Shown here in pieces: positions 7,835 through 14,494 of a stretch of 18,035 nucleotides of DNA. The stretch comes from Desulfobacterales bacterium (lineage in GTDB: Bacteria; Desulfobacterota; Syntrophobacteria; B119-G9). Within the stretch, counting starts at the first letter, position 1; each line of letters begins with the position of its first letter. The stretch is from NCBI GenBank assembly GCA_026992215.1, contig JALXAI010000330.1, positions 1-18,035 of the forward strand, read 5' to 3'. A program made the translations under genes and the position numbers. The notes under the pieces were generated by a model that was given only the letters and a program-made list of their open reading frames with translations, was not told where the DNA came from and did no database searches.

Positions 7835-8161
7835 ATGCACGAGAAGGTTCAAAAAGAATTGGATGCCCTCAGGGGGATGGTACTTACCTGGAAGCAAAGC
7901 TACCTTGGGTACGCATCCCCCGAGGGGGGCAACGAATTCCTGGTCGAGGAATACCTGGAAGAGATCGAGACGTACATCTATCCTTACGTGAGGAGGATGT
8001 ACGAGTGCCAGCATCTTACCCAGTCCGAGGCCAGGGATTTCATGAATTTTTGTTACGATAACGTGAAAGAACTACGCAACGCACTGGTTGAATCGGGCAG
8101 TGAAGATTCAGCAGAAACGTTCTGGCACAGGTTGCTCGCCAGGCTCAACATCCTGTTTTGA
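7835..8161 (+). CDS. Hypothetical helical protein
   Basis: The 108-residue product starts at ATG 7835, one base after the preceding stop. A TTG at 7817 in the same frame would overlap the previous gene and is less likely. It begins MHEKVQKELDALRGMVLTWK and is predominantly charged and amphipathic, with probable helices (EEYLEEIETYIYPYVRRMYE, SEARDFMNFCYDNVKELRNAL). There is no signal peptide or membrane segment, and I recognise no family. Close coupling with the Cys-rich neighbours suggests it belongs to the same complex or pathway as the CoA-transferase. Confidence 0.6.
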   Translation: MHEKVQKELDALRGMVLTWKQSYLGYASPEGGNEFLVEEYLEEIETYIYPYVRRMYECQHLTQSEARDFMNFCYDNVKELRNALVESGSEDSAETFWHRLLARLNILF

Positions 8162-8235
8162 AGCTGCATCGTGAAAGGCTTCAAACAGGGCAGACAGCGC
8201 GAGCGGTGCCGACAAACATAAAAAGGAGGGTAGAT

Positions 8236-8655
8236 ATGCCTGCTAAATGCCGCGTTGGGGTCTGTGGCTTTGATCCCATGCTTGTTAAGGGTTACGTAAA
8301 AACGGGATTTAGAGCCCTGTGGTGGCACTTACCCGATGAAATTTACGAAGAGTTCGAGGTAAAGCCGGGCGACAAGGTCTCCGGGAAGCTGCTTGCTGTT
8401 TACAATGGTGATGGCGAAAAAGTAGCGGAGCCGAACGAACCGTTTGAGTGGGAATGTTCCAAGGAATCAGGCCTGGCCGTAGTGTTGCCTTCAGAAACCA
8501 TAGTGAAGTACAAACTCACCGAGTTTCACTTCATTGAACTGCTTATCGAAAAGGTTGCTGGAAAAGACGTGTATCCCGGCGAGGAAAGAATGAGCAGCAA
8601 GTGGTGGCCTGAAGACAAAATGAAACTTCATTTCAAGCTCGATTACATAGAATAA
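8236..8655 (+). CDS. Hypothetical protein, last gene of the CoA-transferase operon
   Basis: A 139-residue product. I chose the ATG at 8236 because AAAGGAGGG lies directly upstream; the frame extends further 5' but has no comparable start there. It opens MPAKCRVGVCGFDPML with two Cys close to the N-terminus. The stretch LPDEIYEEFEVKPGDKVSGKLLAVY at about 33-57 has the rhythm of a beta-rich AbrB/SpoVT-like or small barrel domain, though I cannot assign it. The remainder is acidic and beta-rich. The intrinsic terminator 28 bases after its stop marks the end of the operon. Its role is unknown. Confidence 0.65.
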   Translation: MPAKCRVGVCGFDPMLVKGYVKTGFRALWWHLPDEIYEEFEVKPGDKVSGKLLAVYNGDGEKVAEPNEPFEWECSKESGLAVVLPSETIVKYKLTEFHFIELLIEKVAGKDVYPGEERMSSKWWPEDKMKLHFKLDYIE

Positions 8656-8683
8656 TTGACGGGAAATCAGACCTGCCGAATGT

Positions 8684-8713
8684 GTACCCCCTTCCCTCGA
8701 AGGGGGTACTTTT
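8684..8713 (+). terminator. Intrinsic terminator closing the CoA-transferase operon
   Basis: A perfect 11-bp stem, GTACCCCCTTC (8684-8694) with GAAGGGGGTAC (8699-8709), has a four-base CCTC loop and is followed by a T run. It lies 28 bases after the last operon gene. It is a textbook rho-independent terminator. Confidence 0.93.
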
Positions 8714-8793
8714 GTCTTGCCTTTGATTAGCGTTTCCAATAAATAAAAATCCCGTATAGTTTTTTCGTCAAGAATTCTTTTTGAGGAGAGGGT

Positions 8794-9984
8794 ATGACAG
8801 AGATAAAGGAGAAAGACACGAGAACTGACAACCAGCAACCAGAAGCTACCGAAAAGCCGACCTGGAAGTGCCTGGGCGATTTATTCGAAACGGACGATCC
8901 GTTTTTCAAAAGCATTCTGTTTTTGCAAGGATATGATTTCTCGTCGAATATATACCTGATACGCGGGGATTACATTTCAATTATAGATCCTGGAAACGAT
9001 TATACTGCTTTCATTCAGCTTTTCGAAACCGACATAAAACCAACAGATATTAAAAAAATAGTCATTACCCATGGCCACCGCGACCACGTTATGGGGGTTT
9101 TTGAATTGTTCAGGTACTCCGATATTTTGAAAAATCGTGACATAGAGGTGATACTCCACAGGGAAGGCCCCTTCGAGTTCAAGGAAATGCTCAAGAAAAC
9201 CGAGTTTCCGTACACCGAAATAAGCGGTGGAGAAAAAATCGAGGTAAGCGGTTTTGAACTGGAATCCATCCATACTCCCGGGCATACCATAGATGGAGTT
9301 ACGTATTATCACTTGCCGACAAAAACCGCTTTCACCGGCGACACGGTTTTGCCCCAGGCGATGGCAGAACCCGACAAGAACGCCGGCGGGAATTTTAATT
9401 ACTATTTCTACGGAGTAAAAGCACTGCTGAACAGGAATATTGAAAACATTCTTCCCGGACATGGCGTTCCCGTTAAGTCCATAGGGAAAACCGTGATAGA
9501 GCAGACCTACGAAAGCCTTATGCTAAAGGTAATTGGAGTCGAAAAAAAGATAAGGTGGACAGACGGAGCCATGATGCTTGCACAGAAGGGGCTGCTGGAA
9601 GAGGCGGTATTTTGTTGTGACAAGGCTCTGGCTTTTAACCCTGAAGATCTCCAGGCCATCCAACTCAAGGCCTTTTGTTTAACCGACCTTGACAGGTGCC
9701 AGGAGGCCCTTCCGCTGTTCGACAGGATACTATCAGCGAAAAAAGATGATATCGGTATCCTTATAGGAAAAGGAAAGGCCCTGATGGGAGTAGGGAAATA
9801 TATAGAGAGCGTTGACTATTTTAACAGGGTACTTGAAATTGACCCAAAGGTAAAAGACGCCCAGGTTCTCAAGGGGATGGCGCTTTATCTGGCCGGACGA
9901 TTCGATGATGCCCTGGAAATAGATGGTTTTAAAGAAGAATTCGTAAGCAGATTCCGCGAGACGCTTGAAAAAAGAACTCGCTAG
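8794..9984 (+). CDS. Metallo-beta-lactamase-fold hydrolase fused to TPR repeats
   Basis: A 396-residue protein with two parts. Residues about 45-230 are a metallo-beta-lactamase fold with a full ligand set: THGHRDH (His93, His95, Asp97, His98), TPGHT (His164), TGDT (Asp183) and LPGHG (His223). This matches glyoxalase II-like and related MBL hydrolases. Residues about 255-375 are tetratricopeptide-like helix pairs (KGLLEEAVFCCDKALAFNPE, LDRCQEALPLFDRIL, VGKYIESVDYFNRVLEIDP). The first 30 residues are charged and probably disordered. No signal peptide is seen, so it is cytoplasmic. GAGGAGAGG supports the ATG. The TPR part suggests a protein partner, and the substrate is unknown. It stands alone after the terminator. 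Confidence 0.88.
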   Translation: MTEIKEKDTRTDNQQPEATEKPTWKCLGDLFETDDPFFKSILFLQGYDFSSNIYLIRGDYISIIDPGNDYTAFIQLFETDIKPTDIKKIVITHGHRDHVMGVFELFRYSDILKNRDIEVILHREGPFEFKEMLKKTEFPYTEISGGEKIEVSGFELESIHTPGHTIDGVTYYHLPTKTAFTGDTVLPQAMAEPDKNAGGNFNYYFYGVKALLNRNIENILPGHGVPVKSIGKTVIEQTYESLMLKVIGVEKKIRWTDGAMMLAQKGLLEEAVFCCDKALAFNPEDLQAIQLKAFCLTDLDRCQEALPLFDRILSAKKDDIGILIGKGKALMGVGKYIESVDYFNRVLEIDPKVKDAQVLKGMALYLAGRFDDALEIDGFKEEFVSRFRETLEKRTR

Positions 9985-10018
9985 GTTCTTCGAATTACTA
10001 CGGTAAACCAGAATTTTC

Positions 10019-10047
10019 TTTACAACGCTAAAACCTGGCTATATAAT
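10019..10047 (+). promoter_or_regulatory. Sigma70-type promoter for the membrane-protein gene
   Basis: TTTACA (10019-10024), a 17-base spacer and a perfect TATAAT (10042-10047) stand 71 bases before the TTG start at 10119. One mismatch in -35, perfect -10 and ideal spacing make this the best promoter in the window. Confidence 0.75.
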
Positions 10048-10118
10048 CTAGCTTCCGGTTTGGAGGGATCGACTTCGGATTTTACCCAATGACCCGCAGG
10101 TAACTTACGGGGGAAAAA

Positions 10119-10748
10119 TTGTCGCAACCATGCAACCAGCTCAAGAATGAAAACCGGAGTAATGAATTGGATGAATACAAATTCATCATCATTCCCATAG
10201 CTGTTGTTGTTTTTTTGATCCTTCTGGTTTGCCTTGCCAGTTATTTCAATTACCAGACCTATTTCTTCAAGATTTCCGATAACAAGCTGCAACTGTGGCA
10301 CGGTGATTTTGCTCCCATAGGCTTTGAGATTTGCCCTGATTTCGAAGTGATCCCCGTGTCTGACCACGATTTTAAGGATATTCTGAATAAAAGATACCAG
10401 GGGAAAGAAAGGGCTTTCGGCGCTCTGTACGGGGTCTTTATCTCCGAGGCAGAGGAAGAACTGAAAAACGGCTGCAAAGCTGACATGAAGAAAGTAGATC
10501 ACAGCATAGCCCTTGCCGACAGGTTTTTTCCTCTATGCTATCACATCAATCCCGGGTTTGCACGGTCTCGCTTTCAGGTATCATGGAAGAAGGTGGAGAC
10601 GTTAAAAGATCTCCTGTCGCTTGCCTACCGGGATTCTCTCAAGCACATGGAAAAAGTAAAAAGCATGGGGGTAGCAAGGGATCTCGACGTGGCGGAAAAA
10701 GAGAAGGAAGCAAGCGAGTGGCTGAAAGGGCATCCTATTTCGCCCTGA
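10119..10748 (+). CDS. Hypothetical single-pass membrane protein
   Basis: A 209-residue protein. The TTG start at 10119 is forced: the frame is closed by TAA at 10101-10103, no ATG or GTG lies between, and GGGGGA sits just upstream. After a charged N-terminus, residues about 22-43 form one hydrophobic helix (FIIIPIAVVVFLILLVCLASYF). The remaining 165 residues are soluble, with a central mixed domain and a C-terminal charged helix (DSLKHMEKVKSM, DLDVAEKEKEASEWL). With Lys and Arg sparse before the helix, topology is uncertain. No family is recognised. It is flanked by its own promoter and terminator, so it looks monocistronic. Confidence 0.75.
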   Translation: MSQPCNQLKNENRSNELDEYKFIIIPIAVVVFLILLVCLASYFNYQTYFFKISDNKLQLWHGDFAPIGFEICPDFEVIPVSDHDFKDILNKRYQGKERAFGALYGVFISEAEEELKNGCKADMKKVDHSIALADRFFPLCYHINPGFARSRFQVSWKKVETLKDLLSLAYRDSLKHMEKVKSMGVARDLDVAEKEKEASEWLKGHPISP

Positions 10749-10774
10749 AAGGCAACAATGAGACAAAATACCGC

Positions 10775-10807
10775 ACCCTATTTCCTTTACCGGGAGTAGG
10801 GTTTTTT
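10775..10807 (+). terminator. Intrinsic terminator after the membrane-protein gene
   Basis: An 11-bp stem with two G-U pairs is formed by 10775-10785 and 10792-10802. It has a six-base loop and is followed directly by a T run to 10807, which fits a rho-independent terminator. The next gene starts 28 bases later and so probably has its own signal or depends on read-through. Confidence 0.8.
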
Positions 10808-10835
10808 ACATGAAGATAAGGGGGCGAATCAATAA

Positions 10836-11999
10836 ATGAAAAAAATCTACCTGGATTATCTTGCCAGCACGCCGGTGGCACCTGAAGTTGTGGACGCGAT
10901 GTTGCCATTCATCCAAGAATATTTTGGTAATCCTGCGAGCATACATTCTTTCGGAGAAAAACCCCAGGAAGCCATTTTCACCGCCCGGGAGCAGGTAGCT
11001 CGCCTCTTGAATTCAAAGCCTGAGGAGATAATTTTTACCTCGTGCGGAACAGAAGGAAACAACCTCGCAATAAAAGGAATGGCTTTTGCCAACATGAGCA
11101 AGGGAAACCACATTGTAATTTCGGCAATAGAACACTTTTCCATCTATTATTGTGCCAAGGCCCTGGAAAGCTTTGGTTTCAAGGTCAGCTTTGTACCGGT
11201 GGACAGATACGGCATGGTGGATCCCGAAGATGTGAAAAGAGCAATTACCGAGAAGACCATTCTTGTTTCCGTCATGCTCGCAAACAACGAGGTAGGTACA
11301 ATTCAGCCAATTGGGGAGATAAGCAAAATCACCCGCGAACGTGGTATCCCGTTTCATTGTGATGCCGTGGCAGCAGTGGGGCAGATACCCGTGGATGTAA
11401 GGGAACTGGGGGTAGACTCGTTGAGCCTCGCGGGTAACATCTTTTATGCTCCGAAAGGAATCGGTGCGCTGTTTCTTAGAGACGGCGTCAAAATCTGGCC
11501 TCTTTTTCACGGTGGCGGCCAGGAAGACGGCAGAAGAACAGGCACGGAAAACCTTCCCGGAATCGTGGGACTGGGAAAGGCCGCGGAAATAGCCATTGAG
11601 AAACTTCCTTTCAGGCAGACTCATTACGGGGAACTGACCAGACTCCTTCGCACTGGAATAGAAAGCAGGATAGAAGAGGTTTACTTTAACGGGCATCCGG
11701 AAAAGAGGCTTCCGGGAAACCTTAACGTCTCATTCAGATACGTGGAAGGAGAAGCGCTGCTGTTGCACATGGATCTCGCAGGCGTTGCTGTGGCGGGCGC
11801 ATCCGCCTGTATGTCCATCACGGCAAAAGCATCCCACGTTCTTGAGGCCATGGGGGCTTTAAGAGGCGGCGCCGTGGGGACCCTTCTTTTCACCGTTGGA
11901 GACGAGTCAAGCACTGATGATATTGACAGCGCACTTGAAGTACTCGAAAAAGTGGTCGAAAGACTCAGGGCGATGTCACCTTTATATAAGAAAAGCTGA
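10836..11999 (+). CDS. IscS/NifS-family cysteine desulfurase homologue lacking the PLP lysine
   Basis: The 387-residue fold type I protein aligns throughout with cysteine desulfurases. It has IYLDYLASTPVAPEV, the PLP-phosphate loop FTSCGTEGNN (68-76), His100 (AIEHFS) stacking on the cofactor, CDAVAAVG (Asp176), HGGGQEDGRRTGTEN, and the sulfur-carrying loop AGASACMSITAKASHVL with Cys325. The Schiff-base Lys is missing. Where IscS reads SGHKxYGPKG this protein reads AGNIFYAPKG, with Ile202 at the Lys position. The usual Gln after DAV is Ala179, and the substrate-carboxylate Arg in the C-terminal RFSLGR motif is Leu (LLFTVGD). It is therefore unlikely to act as a normal desulfurase. It may bind persulfide or act as a scaffold. 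A weak AAGGGGG precedes the ATG. Confidence 0.9.
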   Translation: MKKIYLDYLASTPVAPEVVDAMLPFIQEYFGNPASIHSFGEKPQEAIFTAREQVARLLNSKPEEIIFTSCGTEGNNLAIKGMAFANMSKGNHIVISAIEHFSIYYCAKALESFGFKVSFVPVDRYGMVDPEDVKRAITEKTILVSVMLANNEVGTIQPIGEISKITRERGIPFHCDAVAAVGQIPVDVRELGVDSLSLAGNIFYAPKGIGALFLRDGVKIWPLFHGGGQEDGRRTGTENLPGIVGLGKAAEIAIEKLPFRQTHYGELTRLLRTGIESRIEEVYFNGHPEKRLPGNLNVSFRYVEGEALLLHMDLAGVAVAGASACMSITAKASHVLEAMGALRGGAVGTLLFTVGDESSTDDIDSALEVLEKVVERLRAMSPLYKKS

Positions 12000-12327
12000 G
12001 GAACACCCGGAATTGGCCATAATCATGCCATAACAGATCTCGTGGATCCTCTCCCGCCCGGATTGCCACTTATATCACGCTACCGCTCAACTTCAACCTG
12101 ATCTTGGCTTATTGTCCTGATGATGATATAAAATTTTAATACGGCGGAACCGTAACCGGGCTTCGCGATAAAAATTGCATTGAAGCCGCAGAAGCGCCAG
12201 TTAAATAGACCGATGGGATTTAACAATGTATCTACAGCCGGCGGGAGAAAAATTTATCATCCGTCCGATTGGCGTGCGATGATTGCAAAGATGGGCATTG
12301 TCTTTTTTCGGCAAGCGGTTCTCACTT

Positions 12328-12350
12328 AAAACTTAACACGTAAAACTTAA
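12328..12350. repeat. Short direct repeat AAAACTTAA
   Basis: AAAACTTAA occurs at 12328-12336 and again at 12342-12350, with a CACGT core between, giving a period of 14 bases. It is AT-rich and non-coding. It may be part of a regulatory region or a small dispersed repeat. Confidence 0.5.
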
Positions 12351-12363
12351 AACCCAACTCAGG

Positions 12364-12383
12364 GCCGAAGGTCCGCCTCCGGC
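12364..12383. repeat. REP-like imperfect hairpin
   Basis: GCCGAAGG (12364-12371) pairs with CCTCCGGC (12376-12383) over a TCCG loop with one A-C mismatch. It lacks a T tract on either side, so it is not a standard terminator. The GC-rich palindrome in an AT-rich spacer resembles a dispersed extragenic palindrome. This could only be established from other copies in the genome. Confidence 0.35.
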
Positions 12384-12510
12384 GTGTGAAAACAAACAAA
12401 TATCAGCACGAAATTATAACACGCAAAAACGATATATAAGTTAAGGAAAGTATTTAAATGCAGTCGTTTACCCGCTTTTAAATGAACCCGGCAAGGCAGG
12501 AGAAACAAAG

Positions 12511-12891
12511 ATGCCTGATCATCAATTGGACAGGGAACACGAAGAACGGGAAGAAGAAAAAGAACAAAAAGAGCCATTGCCCCTCGTTATAGAAATTCTC
12601 CCCGGCCAGTCTGGCGTGGGACTTATAGACATATTCCAGCCGGGCGCATACGAACGAAAAACCTTACGGGAGCTTTGCGAGGAAATCCTTCAAAAGGAAG
12701 ATTGGAGCATAGAAGAAAAGGAAATTCTTGAAAACATTAACAAGCAACTGGACGGTGGAATACTGTTGAGCAGGGGCAAAACAGTGGACAACACCGCGGT
12801 GGAGTACGCAAATATTGAAGAAACGGAAGCCGGAGAAAGGTACTTTTATGTTCCCGTAAGAGCGATAAAACCTCAAGAAGGTGGAACATGA
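12511..12891 (+). CDS. Ubiquitin-like beta-grasp modifier ending in Gly-Gly-Thr
   Basis: This 126-residue protein appears to be the modifier of the cassette. The first 22 residues are a charged, probably disordered tail (EHEEREEEKEQKE). The rest follows the ubiquitin order: strand LPLVIEIL, hairpin, helix TLRELCEEIL, and a C-terminal part (LSRGKTVDN, VEYANIEE, RYFYVPVRAI) that parallels ubiquitin's LIFAGKQLEDG, LSDYNIQKE and LHLVLRL. It ends KPQEGGT, a di-glycine followed by one Thr, as expected of a precursor trimmed to Gly-Gly before activation. The JAB peptidase encoded downstream is the obvious processing enzyme. AGGAG precedes the ATG, and the stop overlaps the next start as ATGA. The identification rests on fold pattern, tail and neighbours, not on strong identity. 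Confidence 0.78.
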   Translation: MPDHQLDREHEEREEEKEQKEPLPLVIEILPGQSGVGLIDIFQPGAYERKTLRELCEEILQKEDWSIEEKEILENINKQLDGGILLSRGKTVDNTAVEYANIEETEAGERYFYVPVRAIKPQEGGT

Positions 12892-14063
12892 TGGGAGCTA
12901 TTTACGGTAGTTCGCTTCCCGTTTCCTGCCTGTTCAGTGCCACGAGAGAAATACTCGTTAAGTCCGGATTTATCTACTTCCCGCTACTGTTTGACGAAGA
13001 GCTCGAAAAAGAGCTCGCAAAGTCCGTTGTGATACACAAAGGGTTTCTTGTCGAACTCGACGCGATGCCTTTCGCAAAGGGGATCAGCATAGAAAGCTTT
13101 GTTTCCTCCTACCACCTGCTTGCCCCTGAATCATACGAAGAACGTAGAAAAAAGGTCCTGGACAGGTATCCTTTCTTAAAAAGGATAACGGAGTTACCGA
13201 TAACGGAAAAATTGTGCACTATAATCTTCGAAATCCTTCCCTATTTTACAAGTAAACCTGACAGGACTGCACGAAAAAAGTATACCCGGGAAAGCATAGC
13301 CGATTTAATTTCGAAAAAGATCAGCACTGATATAACTTCGTCCGGCAACACTAAGGATCTTTTAAACATCGCGCAACTAAAAGAAACGCTTGATCGCTTG
13401 AAAAACGTTAACCCCCCGAGAAAATCTTTCCCGGACGGCATTATGAGCAGGTCAGAATTTGAAATTCACTTCTTCGAACTTCTTGAAAACCAAATACTTA
13501 ACAAAGAAAGGGAAAACCTGGAAAAAACCATCATAAGGCGGGAGCGGTTTTCCGGGTCGAATGAAAAGGTTTTATCGGTACTGCTGGCCGTGGCAGAAAA
13601 GGGAGCCCTTGAAATCAACGGATTCGGTTTTTACGAGACAGGAGTAAAAAGCGAGTTTATCGTCTACAAGCGGACAGGGGAATATGCCCTCCAGGACTAT
13701 TACGGCAGGGTGTACCTGTTTCCCGATTGCCGGGTGGCAATAAGCACTAACGGCGCCCTGGATCCTTTCGTGATAGAAAATTACAAGCACCCTTTCCTGC
13801 AGAAACATGCTCCATCACAGAAAATATGCATGAAGAGCACCTCCGTTCCATCCGTCTTTAATACCAGAAACGCCATCTTCGCGCTTCAGGAAGGAATCAA
13901 CGCGCTTCTTCACGGCTACGACTACCGGCGAAGAAACGGGTATCACAGCCTGGACACGCTGCCCATGCCAGGCGGGTCAATCAGTTTCGAAGACTTGATG
14001 GTATCAAAAGATCACCCTGCGATTAGGGAAGGTAAGGTACAGGTAACGAACAAATTCAGGTAA
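12888..14063 (+). CDS. Protein with E2-like (UBC-fold) C-terminal region
   Basis: A 391-residue protein. The N-terminal 220 residues are alpha-rich and unrecognised. From about residue 255, strands (EFIVYKRTG, GRVYLFP, RVAIS) are followed by YKHPF (His301-Pro302), then KICM with Cys314, then the helix NAIFALQEGINALLHGYD. This order of HP motif, catalytic Cys in an ICL/ICM context and a long helix with LL is the E2 ubiquitin-conjugating pattern. The HP-to-Cys distance is 13 residues from the His, slightly more than the 10 of classical E2s. Its position directly after the modifier and in a cassette with E1 and JAB supports an E2 role. The second ATG (12891) is equally possible as a start. Bacterial E2 families are very divergent, so a profile search is needed to confirm this. 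Confidence 0.6.
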   Translation: MMGAIYGSSLPVSCLFSATREILVKSGFIYFPLLFDEELEKELAKSVVIHKGFLVELDAMPFAKGISIESFVSSYHLLAPESYEERRKKVLDRYPFLKRITELPITEKLCTIIFEILPYFTSKPDRTARKKYTRESIADLISKKISTDITSSGNTKDLLNIAQLKETLDRLKNVNPPRKSFPDGIMSRSEFEIHFFELLENQILNKERENLEKTIIRRERFSGSNEKVLSVLLAVAEKGALEINGFGFYETGVKSEFIVYKRTGEYALQDYYGRVYLFPDCRVAISTNGALDPFVIENYKHPFLQKHAPSQKICMKSTSVPSVFNTRNAIFALQEGINALLHGYDYRRRNGYHSLDTLPMPGGSISFEDLMVSKDHPAIREGKVQVTNKFR

Positions 14064-14065
14064 CC

Positions 14066-14494
14066 ATGGATATAATCGCCGAAATAAGAAGGAAGAAAGC
14101 AGGGAAAAGGAAGTCTTGCAGACCCTCTCTTACAACTGTTATTTGCGTGGTAATTGACGCTTACCATCTCGGAGAAGACTACCTTGACTTTCTTGCCAAG
14201 CCTCTGAGAGAGGTATACGGTGAAACGCCGCCGAATTTTGGCTCCAGGCCAAAAAACCGCATTGAAATACCCATTTTTTACATGGCATCCAGATCAACTT
14301 ATTTCCTGGCAAAAGAGATAATCAAAAAGAGGAGCAATCCTTTTCTCGAGTACTCGAGGGACCCCCTGGAGATATATCTCAGCAAACCGCTCCACGAATC
14401 AAACCCTTTGCTCGAACGGGGAAAGCTTTTAAGGTATCATTTTGAAACCTTGTTGATGGGCAGTCATAAGTTAAAAGAGCTGAAGGAGGAATAA
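14066..14494 (+). CDS. Unrecognised protein of the ubiquitin-like cassette
   Basis: A 142-residue basic protein beginning MDIIAEIRRKKAGKRKSC. It contains a hydrophobic strand (TTVICVVIDAYHL), then LDFLAKPLREVYG and long amphipathic helices, and ends in a Lys/Glu-rich tail. There is no signal peptide, membrane helix or obvious metal site, and I recognise no family. It starts two bases after the E2-like gene and ends in a one-base overlap with the ClpX-like gene, so it is firmly within the operon. A role as adaptor between conjugate and unfoldase, or as an E3-like or E2-accessory factor, is conceivable but not shown. Confidence 0.65.
   Translation: MDIIAEIRRKKAGKRKSCRPSLTTVICVVIDAYHLGEDYLDFLAKPLREVYGETPPNFGSRPKNRIEIPIFYMASRSTYFLAKEIIKKRSNPFLEYSRDPLEIYLSKPLHESNPLLERGKLLRYHFETLLMGSHKLKELKEE

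Larger units (their letters stand above)
12000..12510. other. Intergenic region before the ubiquitin-like cassette
   Basis: There are 511 bases with no convincing gene. It contains an AAAACTTAA direct repeat (12328-12350) and a REP-like hairpin (12364-12383). From about 12400 to 12490 it is AT-rich, with several TATAA-like words but no clear -35/-10 pair, so the cassette promoter is probably here but cannot be placed. No intrinsic terminator for the upstream gene was recognised. Confidence 0.5.

Noticed and set aside
8162..8184. GAAGC/GCTTC inverted repeat between two operon genes as a terminator
   Set aside because: The stem is only five base pairs with no T run, and the downstream gene continues the operon up to the real terminator at 8684-8713.
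11013..11696. 227-codon minus-strand frame
   Set aside because: It is antisense to the desulfurase homologue, which aligns across its full length with the IscS/NifS family.
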